Assembly: GCA_036937835.1 (NCBI GenBank)
Contig: CM072861.1
Location: 25,512,001 to 25,576,000 of the forward strand
Source of the DNA: Pampus argenteus
Lineage: Eukaryota > Chordata > Actinopteri > Scombriformes > Stromateidae
Length of the DNA: 64,000 bases
Direction of reading: 5' to 3'
The notes beneath the pieces are model-generated. The model had not been told where the DNA came from. It ran no database searches and saw nothing but the letters and a program-made list of their open reading frames with translations. This document shows positions 29,581-41,200 of this stretch, in pieces. A program made the translations under genes and the position numbers. The stretch's first letter is position 1; the number at the start of each line of letters is the position of its first letter.

Positions 29581-30374
29581 GAATCAATATATAATGCATC
29601 AAGTTGAAGGGATCACATGATGATGAAGGATTACACACAACTCTTTGTATTTCCATACAGACATGTCAGTGTTATGTTGGAATAGACTTGAACTATCTGA
29701 ACTGTTCCTTTAAGTCTACATGTTTAAAAGGGTAACTGCTTTCTGTTTAGTGTTTTTTTTTTTTAATTTGTTGTCTGCTCATCTGTCCGTCACACCGTGA
29801 AAACTGCAACAGCGAGATGAACTTAAAATATTTCATGAATGTTCAATCTGACATTTAGTGAAGTTCTGTCTTCTTCTAAAGCCGACGAGAAGGTGAAAAT
29901 CTCAGTGCAAAGACTGGACGCAGGGAGGACCTGCTAGCTTAGCTCCATCAAAAGACATAAATAAATACGTACAGTAACACAAGGCATTGTGGGAAAGGCA
30001 GTCCAGAGCTGTATAGAGTTATAGTCCCTTCTCAGTGTGAAACCAAAGCTGTCTGTAACAAACAGATGATATTTATATCCTCGCCCTGCACTGTACAGTT
30101 CAACTTGTGCTTTTCATTTGTTGTGTTATTTTTTAAATAAAGTTTTTTTTATATATTTGAGTGTGATGATGTCCATGTTCAGTGTTGATTTATTTATATA
30201 TTTTATTTAGATTGTATTTCTAAATATCATTTAATTGTTTTAATTGAAATATCATTCAGTTAATACATTTGTCAAATTTATATCAGCAGAAACTTTCAGC
30301 GTGACGTCTGTTAAGCATCTACAGTGAATTATTGAGCCCTTTTTAAAAACGTTTTTGTGACTTTGATTTTCAGC
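29581..30374. other. Non-coding segment, copy B equivalent of 1-819
   Basis: Nearly identical to 1-819, with a 26-bp loss near 30,291 and a changed stretch near 30,328. AATAAA at 30,136-30,141. Nothing coding. Confidence 0.7.
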
Positions 30375-30538
30375 TTAAGATAAGATAAGATAATACTTTA
30401 TTGATCCCACAACGGGGAAATTTACTTGTTACAGCAGCGGAAGGAGGGAAAAAAAACACAGTGTACATATTTACATATTTACAGAAAGAAACAGATTTAC
30501 AGAAAGTAGAAACACATGTACAAGAGACTACAACATGA

Positions 30539-31874
30539 TCAAGTGCAGGTGTTGTAAAGTCTCACAGCAGCAGGGATGAAGGACCTGCGGACCCTCTCCT
30601 TCTTACACCGTGGGTGTAACAGTCTGCTGCTGAAGGAGCTGCTCAGAGACCCCACAGTGTCGTGTAGGGGGTGAGAGGTGTTGTCCATGATGGATGTCAG
30701 CTTAGCTAACATCCTCCTCTCACCCACCTCCTCTGTGGAGTCCAGAGGACAGTCCAGGACAGAGCTTGCTCTTCTAATAAGTCTGTTGAGTCTGCTCCTG
30801 TCCCTGTCCGTGCTGCCCCCTCTCCAGCAGACCACAGCATAAAAGATGGCTGAGGCCACCACAGAGTCATAAAAAGTCCTGAGGAGAGCTCTGCATACTC
30901 CGAAGGACCTCAGCCTCCTCAGCAGGTGGAGACGACTCTGGCCCTTCTTGTAGAGAGCATGGGTATTATCAGTCCAGTCCAGTTTATTGTTCAGGTGAAC
31001 ACCCAGAAATTTGTAGCTCTGCACCACCTCTATGTCCAATCCCTGGATGTTCACCGGTGTAAAGTGTGGTGCATTCCTCCGGAAGTTTACAATCATCTCC
31101 TTCGTCTTGCCCGTGTTGAGCTGAAGCTGGTTTAGCTCACACCAGCTGACAAAGTCCCTGATGATGGTCCTGTATTCCAGATCGTCCCCCTCTGAAACAC
31201 GTCCAACGACGGCTGTATCATCGGAGAACTTCTGCATGTGGCAGTGGGTAAAGAGGAAGGGGGAGAGCACCGTACCCTGAGGGGCACCTGTGCTGCAGAG
31301 CACCACGTCAGACACACAATGCTCTGTTGGTGAGGTAGTCTGTTGTCCACGCAGCCAGGTGTTGGTCTACTCCCACCCTTTCCATCTTCACTCTGAGCAG
31401 TGAAGGCTGGATGGTGTTAAACGCACTGGAGAAGTAAAAAAACATGACCCTCACAGCGCTCCTGCTATCCTCCAGGTGGAGCAGTGATCTGTGCAGCAGG
31501 TAGATCACTGCGTCCTCCACCCCGATCCCAGGCTGGTAGGCAAACTGCAGGGGGTCCAGCTGTGTGCCCACCAGCGGTCGCAGGTGCCGTAGGATGATCC
31601 TCTCCATAGTCTTCATCAGGTGAGAAGTCTGGGCAACAGGCCTGAAATGGTTAGGCTCCTTGGGGCGCGGCGTCTTTGGTACCGGGACCACACAGGAGGT
31701 CTTCCACAGGGCCGGGACCTTCTCCAGGCTCAGGCTCAGGTTGAATAAGCGCCTGACGACACCACAGAGCTGGTCAGCACAGTCCTTAAGTAGCCTGGGG
31801 CTGATGCCGTCCGGGCCTGGCGCCTTCCTTGCCTTGATCTTTTTTAGTTGACTCCTCACCTGATCATCTGTTAT

Positions 31875-31906
<32 letters not shown>

Positions 31907-32959
31907 TGAACTGGTGAGTGGGTGGGGGTTGGGTGTTGAAGGTGTTGAAGGTGTCAAGCTGAGGAGTGGAGGGGCAGGGGTAGGGGGAGCCCGCAAGGGG
32001 AGGTGTGAATAGGGGTCAGGGGGAGTGAGAGAGGGAGGGGGGGCCGAATCAAATCTGTTGAAGAACAGATTCAGTTCATCTGCCCAGTCCTTGTCCCCGC
32101 TTACTGGGTTCCTCCCCACTCCTTTACCATGGCCTGCGATGGTCTGCAGTCCTCTCCAGACGTCCCTGCCGTTGTTCTGCTCCAGACGCTTCTCCAGTTT
32201 CCCTCTGTAGCTGTCCTTCCCCTTCCTGATCATCAGCCGGAGTTCCCTCTGGACTCTCCGCAGTTCCTCTTTGTCCCCCGATCCGAAGACCCTCCTCTTC
32301 TCGTTCAGCAGGGCCTTAATCTCGGAGGTCACCCAGGGTTTGTTGTTGGGAAAACACCGTACCAACTTGGAGGGCACAGTGTTCTCCACACAGAAGTTGA
32401 TATAATCCGTGATGCAGTCAGTCATGCTGTCGATGTCACTGCCGTGGGGGCTGCAGAGTGCGTCCCAGTCCGTTGTCTCGAAGCAGTCTCTGAGCCTGGC
32501 AGTGGTCTCCTCAGACAACTGCTTCACACGACTCTTCACAGGTCGTTGTTTATTCACCACAGGGTTGTAGTCTGTGACGAGGTGAACAAGGTTGTGATCA
32601 GAGCGACCCAGCGGGGGGAGGGGGGATGAGGTGTATGCATCCTTGATGTTTGCATACAGTAAGTCCAACATTTTATTGTCTCTGGTGTGGCAGTTCACGT
32701 ACTGGGTGAAGGTGGGGAGAGCAGAGGACAGAGAGGCATGATTGAAGTCACCGGAGATGAGGAGGAGAGATTGGGGGTGCTGGTTTAGGAGCTGCGAGAC
32801 GACAGTGTGGATCTGGTCTGTAGCTGCAGCAGCGACCGCCGAGGGGGGGATGTAGACAGTCACGGCAATGACCTGTGAAAACTCCCTCGGGAGGTAGTAT
32901 TGCCGCATGCTGACCACTAACAGCTCCAGGTCTCTGGTGCAGAGTTGCTCCTTCACCCT
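30539..32959 (-). pseudogene. LINE ORF2, endonuclease C-term to RT, copy B
   Basis: The N-terminal part reads VKEQLCTRDLELLVVSMRQY, then GDFNHASLSSALPTFTQYV and GRSDHNLVHLV (endonuclease), then the linker, then RT from 31,859 (KARKAPGPDGISPRLL). Deletions against copy A near 31,248 and 31,324 remove RT sequence, and one shifts the frame between 31,308 and 31,315. FSDDTAVVG remains. The ORF is dead as a unit. Confidence 0.85.
31875..31904. repeat. 30-base G homopolymer
   Basis: Thirty consecutive G. At the same place copy A has a mixed G-rich sequence (GGAGAGGGGGGAGGAGG). It may be real expansion, a G-quadruplex former, or an assembly fault. Confidence 0.95.
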
Positions 32960-33679
32960 TGTTACGTGTACAGGTTTTTGTGTGTGTGTCTCTCTCTCTC
33001 TTTTCCTCAGGTGATAACGGGAGGATTGGCTGCCACCTGTGGGCTCCAGAAGGGCTGGGATTGGTTCAACCTCCAATCACTCGTCCTATCAGGGATAGAG
33101 CACACCTGTTTAAATGCTCCTCTGTTTTGTTGCTCGCTCTCTTTTCTGTCTGTCTTTGGTTTGTGACTGACTCATGCTCCGTGAAGGTTTGTGGTGGTGG
33201 GGATAGAACTGAGGTAAGGCTGGGGTACCCTATACACTTGCACACAGAGTATCTGTTGTTATCTCACTAGGTTATGGGTTGTTGCCCTCGATGTATTTTT
33301 ATTCTGTTCGGGTATTTTTGGTAGAACAGATAGTGAGGCCTTTTTGTTTGTTGTTAATCCCAGAACAGGTTGAGCTAGGCCCTTTTTTTTGTACTTTGTC
33401 CATACTGCCAATTACCACACTTATATTTATACAAATAACTCTGTTTACACTGTACCATATTACCTCACAGATGTATTTTGCTTGTATATATTCTTAGATT
33501 TGTATATTTTTATTCTATATGTATATATTTTTTTCTTTTTATACATACTTTTCTTTTTTTTCTTTTTTTCTGTACCATACGCGTGTCCACACTGTTTTTT
33601 GGAACACATAGCAGCATTGACAATAAAGTTGACTTTGACTTTTATTTGCTGATTAGCTAATGATGATCTTTCCACTGCA

Positions 33680-34590
33680 GTGGGTGTTTCAGTTCAGAGC
33701 TTGGAGGAACCAGCTGTGCCATTCACACCTCCTGCGGACCATGCTGGGAGGCCTGCACCAGCTACATTACCTCGTTTTGACCCTTTCTCTCCTCCACACT
33801 CTCAGGGATCCAGTCTAAATGCTAAGCTTAAGGTTCAACTAACTCGCCTTCAGCTGGAGGCTCAGGAAAAAGAGTCAGTACGTAGGGCAAAGTTTGATCT
33901 CCGCCTACAGGTATGAAAACTAGAAATTAAGGCAGACAAAGAGGTAAAACTAAAGCAAATTGAGGTTGAGGCACTGTAAAACTCCTCCAGTCATTCGTCA
34001 ACCATGTCTGATAGGTCCACAGCTTTTCAAACAGTATCCAGTAGACAAAGCTTTGATGTCAGTAAAAATATTTCTCTTGTGCCAGCATTTCGGGAGACCG
34101 AAGTCGATTTATATTTCAGTGCATTTGAACGAATAGCTTCAGCACTCGACTGGCCAAGGGACATGTGGCCAATCCTCCTCCAATGCAAGCTGATAGGCAA
34201 AGCACAAGAGGTAGTGTCTGCCTTGTCCTTAGAAGACAGTTTGCAATATGATGTGTTAAAGGAGGCCATTTTGCGTGCGTATGAGCTCGTGCCTGAGGCC
34301 TATAGGCAAAAATTTAGGAAACACTGTAAATCAAATGAACAGACTTTTGTTGAGTTTGCACGGGAAAAGAGCACCCTCTTTGATAAATGGTGTGCCGCCA
34401 GTGACGTCAAAAACAACTTTGAGTCACTTCGTCAGCTTATTCTGTTGGAAGACTTTAAGGGCTCTTTGCCAGAGAAGGTGGTAATGTTCTTGAATGAACA
34501 GAAAGTTTCTTCATTATCAAAAGCCGCTGTCCTTGCGGATGAGTTTGTATTAACCCATAAAAATGTGTTTGCATCCCCCCCCTCGGTTTG
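33680..34590 (+). pseudogene. Gag of the gypsy-like element
   Basis: Two frames. 33,680-33,916 holds a proline-rich stretch then a coiled coil (LTRLQLEAQEKESVRRAKFD). 34,004-34,591 holds a SCAN-like gag core (FRETEVDLYFSAFERIASAL, WPRDMWPILLQCKLIGKAQE, FVEFAREKSTLFDKWCAA). A stop at 33,914-33,916 separates them. This gag type occurs in fish gypsy elements and in domesticated SCAN genes; here it is clearly part of the element. Confidence 0.8.
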
Positions 34591-34864
34591 ACAGAACTTC
34601 TGTTTCACGTTCCGCCAGACCTGATTCTGGTCGGTTAGCCCCTGAAAAGGCTAATGGTTCCTTGTTGCCCACACAAGAGAACCGTGAGTGTTTCTATTGT
34701 CACAAAAGAGGCCATGTTGTTGCCCACTGTCTGTCATTGAAACGAAAACAGCAATCACCCACAGCTTCTCAGCAAAAAGATGTGTGTTTGATCAAAATGT
34801 GTCCACTTGTTACCAAACAGTCTGGGGACGTTGATGACAAACCTGACCCTTGTTTCAAACCTTT
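34563..34864 (+). pseudogene. Gag zinc knuckle
   Basis: The frame shifts relative to the core gag at about 34,575. CFYCHKRGHVVAHC is a CCHC knuckle (nucleic-acid binding). The frame is then cut by the solo LTR at 34,865. Confidence 0.82.
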
Positions 34865-35256
34865 TGTTACGACCCGACAGGGCAAGACTTAGTCTAGGGG
34901 AATTCAGGGAAGTAACAATTAAAGAAAAGACCCAAAACAAAGGGGATTAACAAAAGACTGACTGCAAGTGCAGGGATTTATTCAAAAACACAAGTTGAAC
35001 AAGGCTTCTTCAAACGTCACGATGAGAGCCAGGAACGATCACACGCCACACGCAATGAGCCACTTTCTCTGGAAACACACCGCCACGCACCACGAACCAC
35101 TCGCTGCGGGATCACACACACACTGAGACACCCGGTAGGCAGTTATAGCCTACCGGCACTGATCAGTCAATCAGCTGATTGAGGGAGGAGAGGAAAAAGG
35201 CGGTACCTGTAATCAAGAGCAGAAGACAAGACACACACCCACTACGGCACGTAACA
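34865..35256 (-). mobile_element. Nested 392-bp solo LTR
   Basis: TGTTACGAC at the left end and CACGTAACA at the right form inverted ends, with 5-bp duplication CCTTT at 34,860-34,864 and 35,257-35,261. On the minus strand it reads as an LTR with AATAAA near 34,980. A second-level insertion inside the gypsy-like element. Confidence 0.85.
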
Positions 35257-35261
35257 CCTTT

Positions 35262-35760
35262 TATTTCGAAGGGTTTTGTATCAATGACTGGAAATTCAAA
35301 AGACCATAAAACAATCACCCTACTGAGAGATTCAGCTGGTTCGCAGTCCATCATTAGAGATGGGGTCTTACCTTTGTCATCTAGTACCTCCTGTCAGTCT
35401 AGTGTTAAAGTACGGGGGGTCGGGATGGTTAACATACTTGCTCCACTACACAGAATCCATCTTCGGTGTCCTCTACTTAGTGGTTGGTTTCACGTTGCAG
35501 TTCTCCCTGACTTGCCTGTTGCTGGTGTTGATTTCCTCCTTTGTAATGATATTGCTGGGGGAAAAGTGAGTCCAACTCCAGTGATAGTGGAGGTCCCTGT
35601 TGCAACCGACACTGCTTGTGACAGTCAAGAATCTCCTGAGATTTTTCTGGCTTGTGCAGTCACAAGGGCTCAGACAAGGAGATATGGAGCTGGCCTGTCT
35701 GACTCTCTCTTTGTAGATCAGCCAGCTGATACAAAAACTCCAAAAATAAATATCTTTTGA
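35262..35760 (+). pseudogene. Aspartic-protease-like region of the gypsy-like element
   Basis: A 193-residue frame. The part after the solo LTR reads FISKGFVSMTGNSKDHKTIT, then LLRDSAGSQSIIRDGVLPLS in the position of the retropepsin active site; the usual D-S/T-G is changed to DSAG. It ends TPKINIF with no RT following. Confidence 0.65.
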
Positions 35761-35865
35761 CTGCCTCTTGTCTTCCCTGAGTTTTTTCGTTGTTGGTTGT
35801 CAGCGTTATTGTTTCCGCCTATAAATGGAAACGTAACAACCCTGATGTGTCCCGGGTGGCACCAT

Positions 35866-36378
35866 CTATCGTTCACAAACACAGCGATTCCCCCCTCCCT
35901 TCTTCTTACCGCTCTCCGGTGCTTTCCGGTCCGCCCGGATGAGCTGGAATCCGTCCAGGTTGACGTGCGAGTCCGGAGAAAGTTCAGTCAGCCACGTCTC
36001 TGTGAAGCACATGAGGCTGCATTCCCGGTACTCCCTCTGCAGTCGGGTCAGCGCCGTTAGCTCTTCCATCTTGTTGGGGAGAGATCTTACGTTCCCCATG
36101 ATGATAGACGGTAAACATGGTTTATACCGTCTTTTCTGCTCCCTGCGCTTCACTCCCGCTCTGCATCCTCTTCTCTTCCTCCGTAACTCTCTGGGGATCT
36201 CCGGCCGCTCCGCGCAGAGAAGGGGTGTGTGTCGCTGGCCTAACAGCTGATCCCGGGTGTAAACAATGGAGCCGTAGTTGAATGGGGAGCCGTGGTTCAA
36301 TGTATTTCCCACGGCCACACTAAAAAGTGCCGAAAACAGCAAGGAGCAGACCATGAATGTCACAATGTGAACATCCAT
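35866..36378 (-). pseudogene. LINE ORF2 N-terminus: start of endonuclease, copy B
   Basis: A 170-residue frame. It has a basic leader (KRREQKRRYKPCLPSI), then the endonuclease start MGNVRSLPNKMEELTALTRL and CFTETWLTELSPDSHVNLDG. The frame breaks near 35,880 just before the gypsy-like insertion. Confidence 0.85.
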
Positions 36379-36522
36379 AGCTGCCCACTTGTTTAAAGTG
36401 TCGATGCGGTAAAAAAAAGAGTCCGGCGCTCAACTCCACTGTGTAGGAGTAGGAACCAACGAGCTCGGAGCCAAGCGCCACAGAGGACAGCAGTGGAGGG
36501 GAAATGGTGGCCTGTGGGCCAA

Positions 36523-37704
36523 AAAAATATAAGATAATGAGAGGTTGCAATTTGGATTTATGCATGGATACCCCACCAATATTATTTAATTTCACATGTG
36601 TGGAGTTGGCCTCATTCTGCTTTATGAATTTACCACTTTTATTGTGAACACAAGTAGATTTCCCAGTCGCCTGGCAAGTGTCAGGTCAGTGTTAAAAATG
36701 CTAAATGAAATGTGTAAATCAAAGAGAGAAAAGCCGTTAGCAGTTAGCTGAGGGCTAAACAGGAAGTGAAGCAGCTCTATGGGTGCTTCAGTGCTGTGTC
36801 AATAATCCTGTTAAACTCATAGCAGGCTTCTTCTTATTTATGAGTGTTTTCCTCTCGTAGATGCGACCTCGACATCAACACACAGACTCAAACTGTTCAT
36901 GTCACAGTTTACAGGACCCTCGTGATCAACACGGCTGATATACAGTAGCAGCTATCGTCTACGTTAGCTTTTAGCTTTAAATAAACTTTTAGTGCACTTT
37001 GGAAAAACTCCATTTCTACAAAGTAGAGATTTTAATGATTGAATGATGAAACTTTAATGATTATGGACATAAAGTAGAGGTGGAGGCACAAAGATCAATA
37101 TCTGGATTTTAAGAATTTATTATGGATCATTCAAATAAAACATGAATTTCTGCCTGAGTGACAAAAACATAAAAAATAATCAACTTTACTCAGTACAACA
37201 CAAAAACAGGAAATAAGAAAAATGTAAAAAATTCATCCATCAACAGAAAATGAAGTTAATACGTCCATCAGTTCAGGCTGTTATGATCATAGGATACAGA
37301 TCAACACATGAATACAACAATAATCAATGATCAGCAGATACTTACTGTCATTATGTGTGTTATAGTTAGTTAAAACTCTTCCAACATTTGTTAAAACCTT
37401 CGTCACAACTTGACGTTTCAGTGAACTTTCAGCCGGTGGTGGTTTTCTCTCCAACAGCTTTTGGAATTGAAAATTCATGGAGACTCATAAAGATCAAACT
37501 CACGACGTCCGAACCTCCAAAGAGTCGAACAGACTGAGCTACCTGGTCTGAGAACATTAGCTTCTTTTTTACAGCTTTTTAAATGTGTATATATGTGACT
37601 GACAAACACACTGTTGGCTTTAGACACTGTTTACAACCAGTGAGACATCAAGTTGGTACTAAATAACATGAGAAAGTTTCTCCAACAGGAGGAGACTCTC
37701 CCTC
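36523..37704. other. Non-coding flank of NLR gene B
   Basis: Matches 2,788-2,884 plus 6,180-7,321 of copy A without the plus-strand LINE. The empty insertion site is at about 36,650-36,670. A tRNA-like stretch lies at 37,496-37,558. No gene. Confidence 0.65.
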
Positions 37705-38270
37705 CTACAACTGACACAGAGACGCTGAGGAACCAGACCCGAACCAGAACCCAAACCTGAACCCAAACCCAGGATACAGAGGCTGAGTGAAGGTGGTGTT
37801 GAAGGTGTGGAGGTGGATCAGTGAGTCAGAGGAGACTCTGTAGAAGGTCAGAGTGCCAGCAGGACAGTCCACATACACTCCTACTCTACCAGAGTCAGAG
37901 GAAGAGAAGGAGGAGGAGGAGGAGGAGGAGATGACTGTTTCTATGTCATTGTGCCAGACAGAGTAAACACCATCAGAGCAGCTCAGATTCCAGGACTGAT
38001 CATTCCTTCCAAACAAACAGTCTTTACTGTCTCCTCTCCGTCTGATTCCTCTGTAACTCATTGATATATAAACTCTTCCTCTCCACTCGACCTCCCAGTA
38101 ACATCGACCAGTCATAACATTTCTACACATCAGCTGAGGGCAGGTATCAAATCTGTCTGGATGATCAGGATATGACTGATACTCCTTCACATGTGTCACC
38201 TTCCTGTTGTTGTCAGACAGTTTGAGTTTTCTGTTTACTGTGTTTGGATCCAGTGTGAGTTCACAGAAAT
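37705..38270 (-). CDS. B30.2 (PRY-SPRY) exon of NLR gene B
   Basis: Same layout as in gene A. It differs in many codons and in two small insertions: a serine-rich run (VISSSSSSSFSSSDSGRV) and GFRFGFWFGSGSS near the end. Framework motifs (RCYWEVEW, GIRRRGDSKDC, AGTLTFYRVS) are unchanged. The changes sit in loop positions of the PRY-SPRY fold as judged from motif spacing. Confidence 0.92.
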
Positions 38271-41200
38271 CTGATGGAGAGAACGAGACATAATACAGCT
38301 GCAGTTATTGATCTATCATCTGTTTGATGATGACATCATCTTCATCCTCAGCAGGATGTGAATGAGTGATGTCACAGTTTGAAGTTTGCTTTGTTTCATG
38401 AATGAAATGAAGAACACACTTACACTTCCTCAGACCTGGTGTCAACCATCGGACTCTAGCAGGCTGCAGGCTGAAAGGAGGAGGGGGGTCAGAGCAGCAC
38501 GTTTTCTTTCAGCATGCAAACATGGACGTTACATCGCTCTAGTCTACTGTTTTATTATTCTGCTCACATGTGGGATTGGCCTTTGATAGACTTTTATCCA
38601 ATCTGAATCCAGTATCCCAATCCTTCTGAAACCCTGATTGAATGTAATCAGGTTTAAGGGGCGGATCTAAAGAAACATTCATGAGGTGGAGAGAGGGTGG
38701 CGTGGAGACTTTAGGGGTGGCAGAAATATATATATGCTGACTGAATCACAAACAATCCCATATTTCAAGATTTGCCTCCAAATGAAGAGATTTGAAGTCA
38801 GAAACATGACATTATTGTGGCACATGAGTAAAGCAGTGAACAGAAATATCTAAAGGTGACATTAGAAATCAATCAATGGTTTTATTTCCAAATCTTCAGC
38901 CATGTTTTCCTCTGTGTGGTTTCATCTGTGTGATGCTCTCCCTCTTCCATCTCATCATCTCTGCTGTTCTCCTTCTTCCACCTCGTCATCTCCCTGCTCA
39001 TCTTTGCCTTCCACCTTTTCTCTTCCCTGTTGCTCTCTTTCTATCAGCACTTCTCCTGATGCATCTCTCTGTTCATTAGTTGGTAGAACAAAGCTGCTGA
39101 TGTCACCCTTCCTCTTCATATTTAGACATTATTTAGCATCTCTTTCACATTTAAAGTCGTCACAATTCTGTCTTGATTTTATCTTTTTTTTACTCTTTTT
39201 CTTCTACACGTGTTTTTTCACTATTTGATGTTGTTTTGTTTAAGACTCTTTTATATTTTAATGACTTGTTGAAATGAAGGGGCAGACTTTGTGTAAGGGC
39301 ACTGGGCTTTTTTCCTCTCCTGCACAGCCACTATAACTTCTATTTAATATTTGATCATAACTATTACTGTAACTCAGTCTGGGTGAGGACTCGTCCCACT
39401 AAACTTGTCCCTGTTTTACGTCTTCAGAAACGATCAATACGAATTATCAACTGTGTACATCAAACTCATTCATCTCAACCGTTTATCAAGTCAACCAACT
39501 ACAGATCTCTTTATTTGTGTGCAGTTGTTTGAACAGAACCCTTCCCTCATATTTTCATCAGCAGTATTCCTACAATCATCAACAATCATCTTCAACTGTA
39601 AACTCAGGCTTCCTGTCTGTCAATCATCTTAACTACAGTTTGGTTTAATTTACAGGTTCAGTGACATGGAAAGCTCCACCATCTCACAGATTAAGAAATC
39701 TGGTAAAAGCTTGTTTTAATCTCTGCACTGCCCACCAATAATTAGTCATTTTAATTATTCTTAATGACTTGTACTTGTGTACTTGTAGAGATGGATGTTT
39801 GATAGTGTGTGAAATTTTATCTTGTCTTGTTCTTTTTCATCCTTGTATTGGAGACTTAAAAACTATTTTAATAAAAACACACACATCCTTGGCAAAATGT
39901 ATGCATTAAAACAGCCAAAATGAAACAATGAAATGGACAAAAATGTCTCTGTTGATGCACAACGGTTCAATTTTAAAACATTTTTCAGATGAGCAAGTAA
40001 CCATTTAGATTCCCAATATGAGGTCTGTTTATTAAAGTATTTTGAAGTTAGCTTCAACGTTTTCTCGACTGTCCCAGAATTACCCCAGACACCGTATGTT
40101 TGTGTCCCTGGTTCTATTTTTACCTTCACCAGGACAACAGGACATTGATAAGTTTGAGCTCTGCCCATGCCACCCCGGTAGATCCAGAAACCTTCAAACA
40201 CTCTAAACAAGTTGAGATCTGTGATCATCTCTGACAGAAAATATGTTTCCAGCTCTTCCTTCTCTATCAGACATTGTCTCTTGGTACCTGAGAGTCTCCA
40301 GTCTCCAGTGTGGATCCTCCAGTTTAGCAGACAGCAGCTTCTCTCCTGAGTCTCCTGGATAGTTGTAGCTCAGGTCCAGCTCTCTCAGATGGGAGGGGTT
40401 GGAGCTCAGAGCTGAGGCCAGAGAAGCACAGCCTTCCTCTGTGATCAGACATCCCGACAGCCTGCAGACACAAAACAACACACATGTCAGACAGTCTGAG
40501 AGTACTGCTGTGTGCAGTCTGATGCAACAATGAACTGGCTCCTAACTAACTAACTAAAAGATGAAGTGAATCAGGGAGGTTCAGAAAGTTGAGCATCCAG
40601 CCAGATGGGAGAAGTCACCATCTGAGAGATGATTCAGCATGTTTTTACCTCGTCATTGTGATCTAAATGTTAAAAACATTCAAATGTGTTCATGAAGACT
40701 GAAGCTGTAGAATAAAAACATGTATTTATATCAGTGCTGTTGAAGGAAGAACAAGGAGCCTCCTGCCATTAAAAGTGACTTCACAGTGGTTCATGTAAGT
40801 ATCCACAGACAGAGGCCACAGGTCTGTTATTTAGCCTGTCAATATCATTCAGATTTTAAATGGTCATCTGTTGAACAGGTCGATGAGGTTATATACTGTA
40901 TGTGTGATGTACAGTTTATGAAGCTGAAAATACAAACATTTCTTTTCTGTGGAAAAAAACTCCTGATGGAAAACTTCTGAAAATCAGAAATCCTGAGAGG
41001 CTGAACTCATAGTTAAAAACAGTAACTTAAAGAAAGTATAATTTAATCTGACCTGAGAGTCTCCAGTCTACAGTGTGGACTCTTCAGTCCAGCAGACAGC
41101 AGCTTCACTCCTGAATCCTGCAGGTTGTTGTTACCCAGGTCCAGCTCTCTCAGACTACAGGACTGGGAGCTGAGAACTGAGGACAGAGCTGCACAGCTTC

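Larger units (their letters stand above)
32960..35838 (+). mobile_element. Gypsy-like LTR element (gag and protease only), copy B
   Basis: Ends TGTTACGTG and ACGTAACA form an inverted repeat, and the 5-bp duplication ACCCT flanks it (32,955-32,959 and 35,839-35,843). The uninterrupted LINE sequence at 21,553-21,575 confirms the empty site. It has an LTR-like leader to about 33,640, gag, a zinc knuckle and a protease-like region, but no RT, RNase H or integrase. The 3' LTR is reduced to its last bases. Copy A lacks it, but the site itself is deleted there. Confidence 0.85.
30375..36522 (-). mobile_element. LINE with gypsy-like insertion, copy B
   Basis: The same LINE as 820-2,787, but with the endonuclease and EN-RT linker still present. 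Read on the minus strand: 5' region and EN start (36,378-35,844), then the gypsy-like insert (35,838-32,960), rest of EN and linker (32,959-31,871), RT (31,859-30,539), 3' tail near 30,375. A run of 30 G at 31,875-31,904 lies at the linker-RT junction. Confidence 0.88.
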
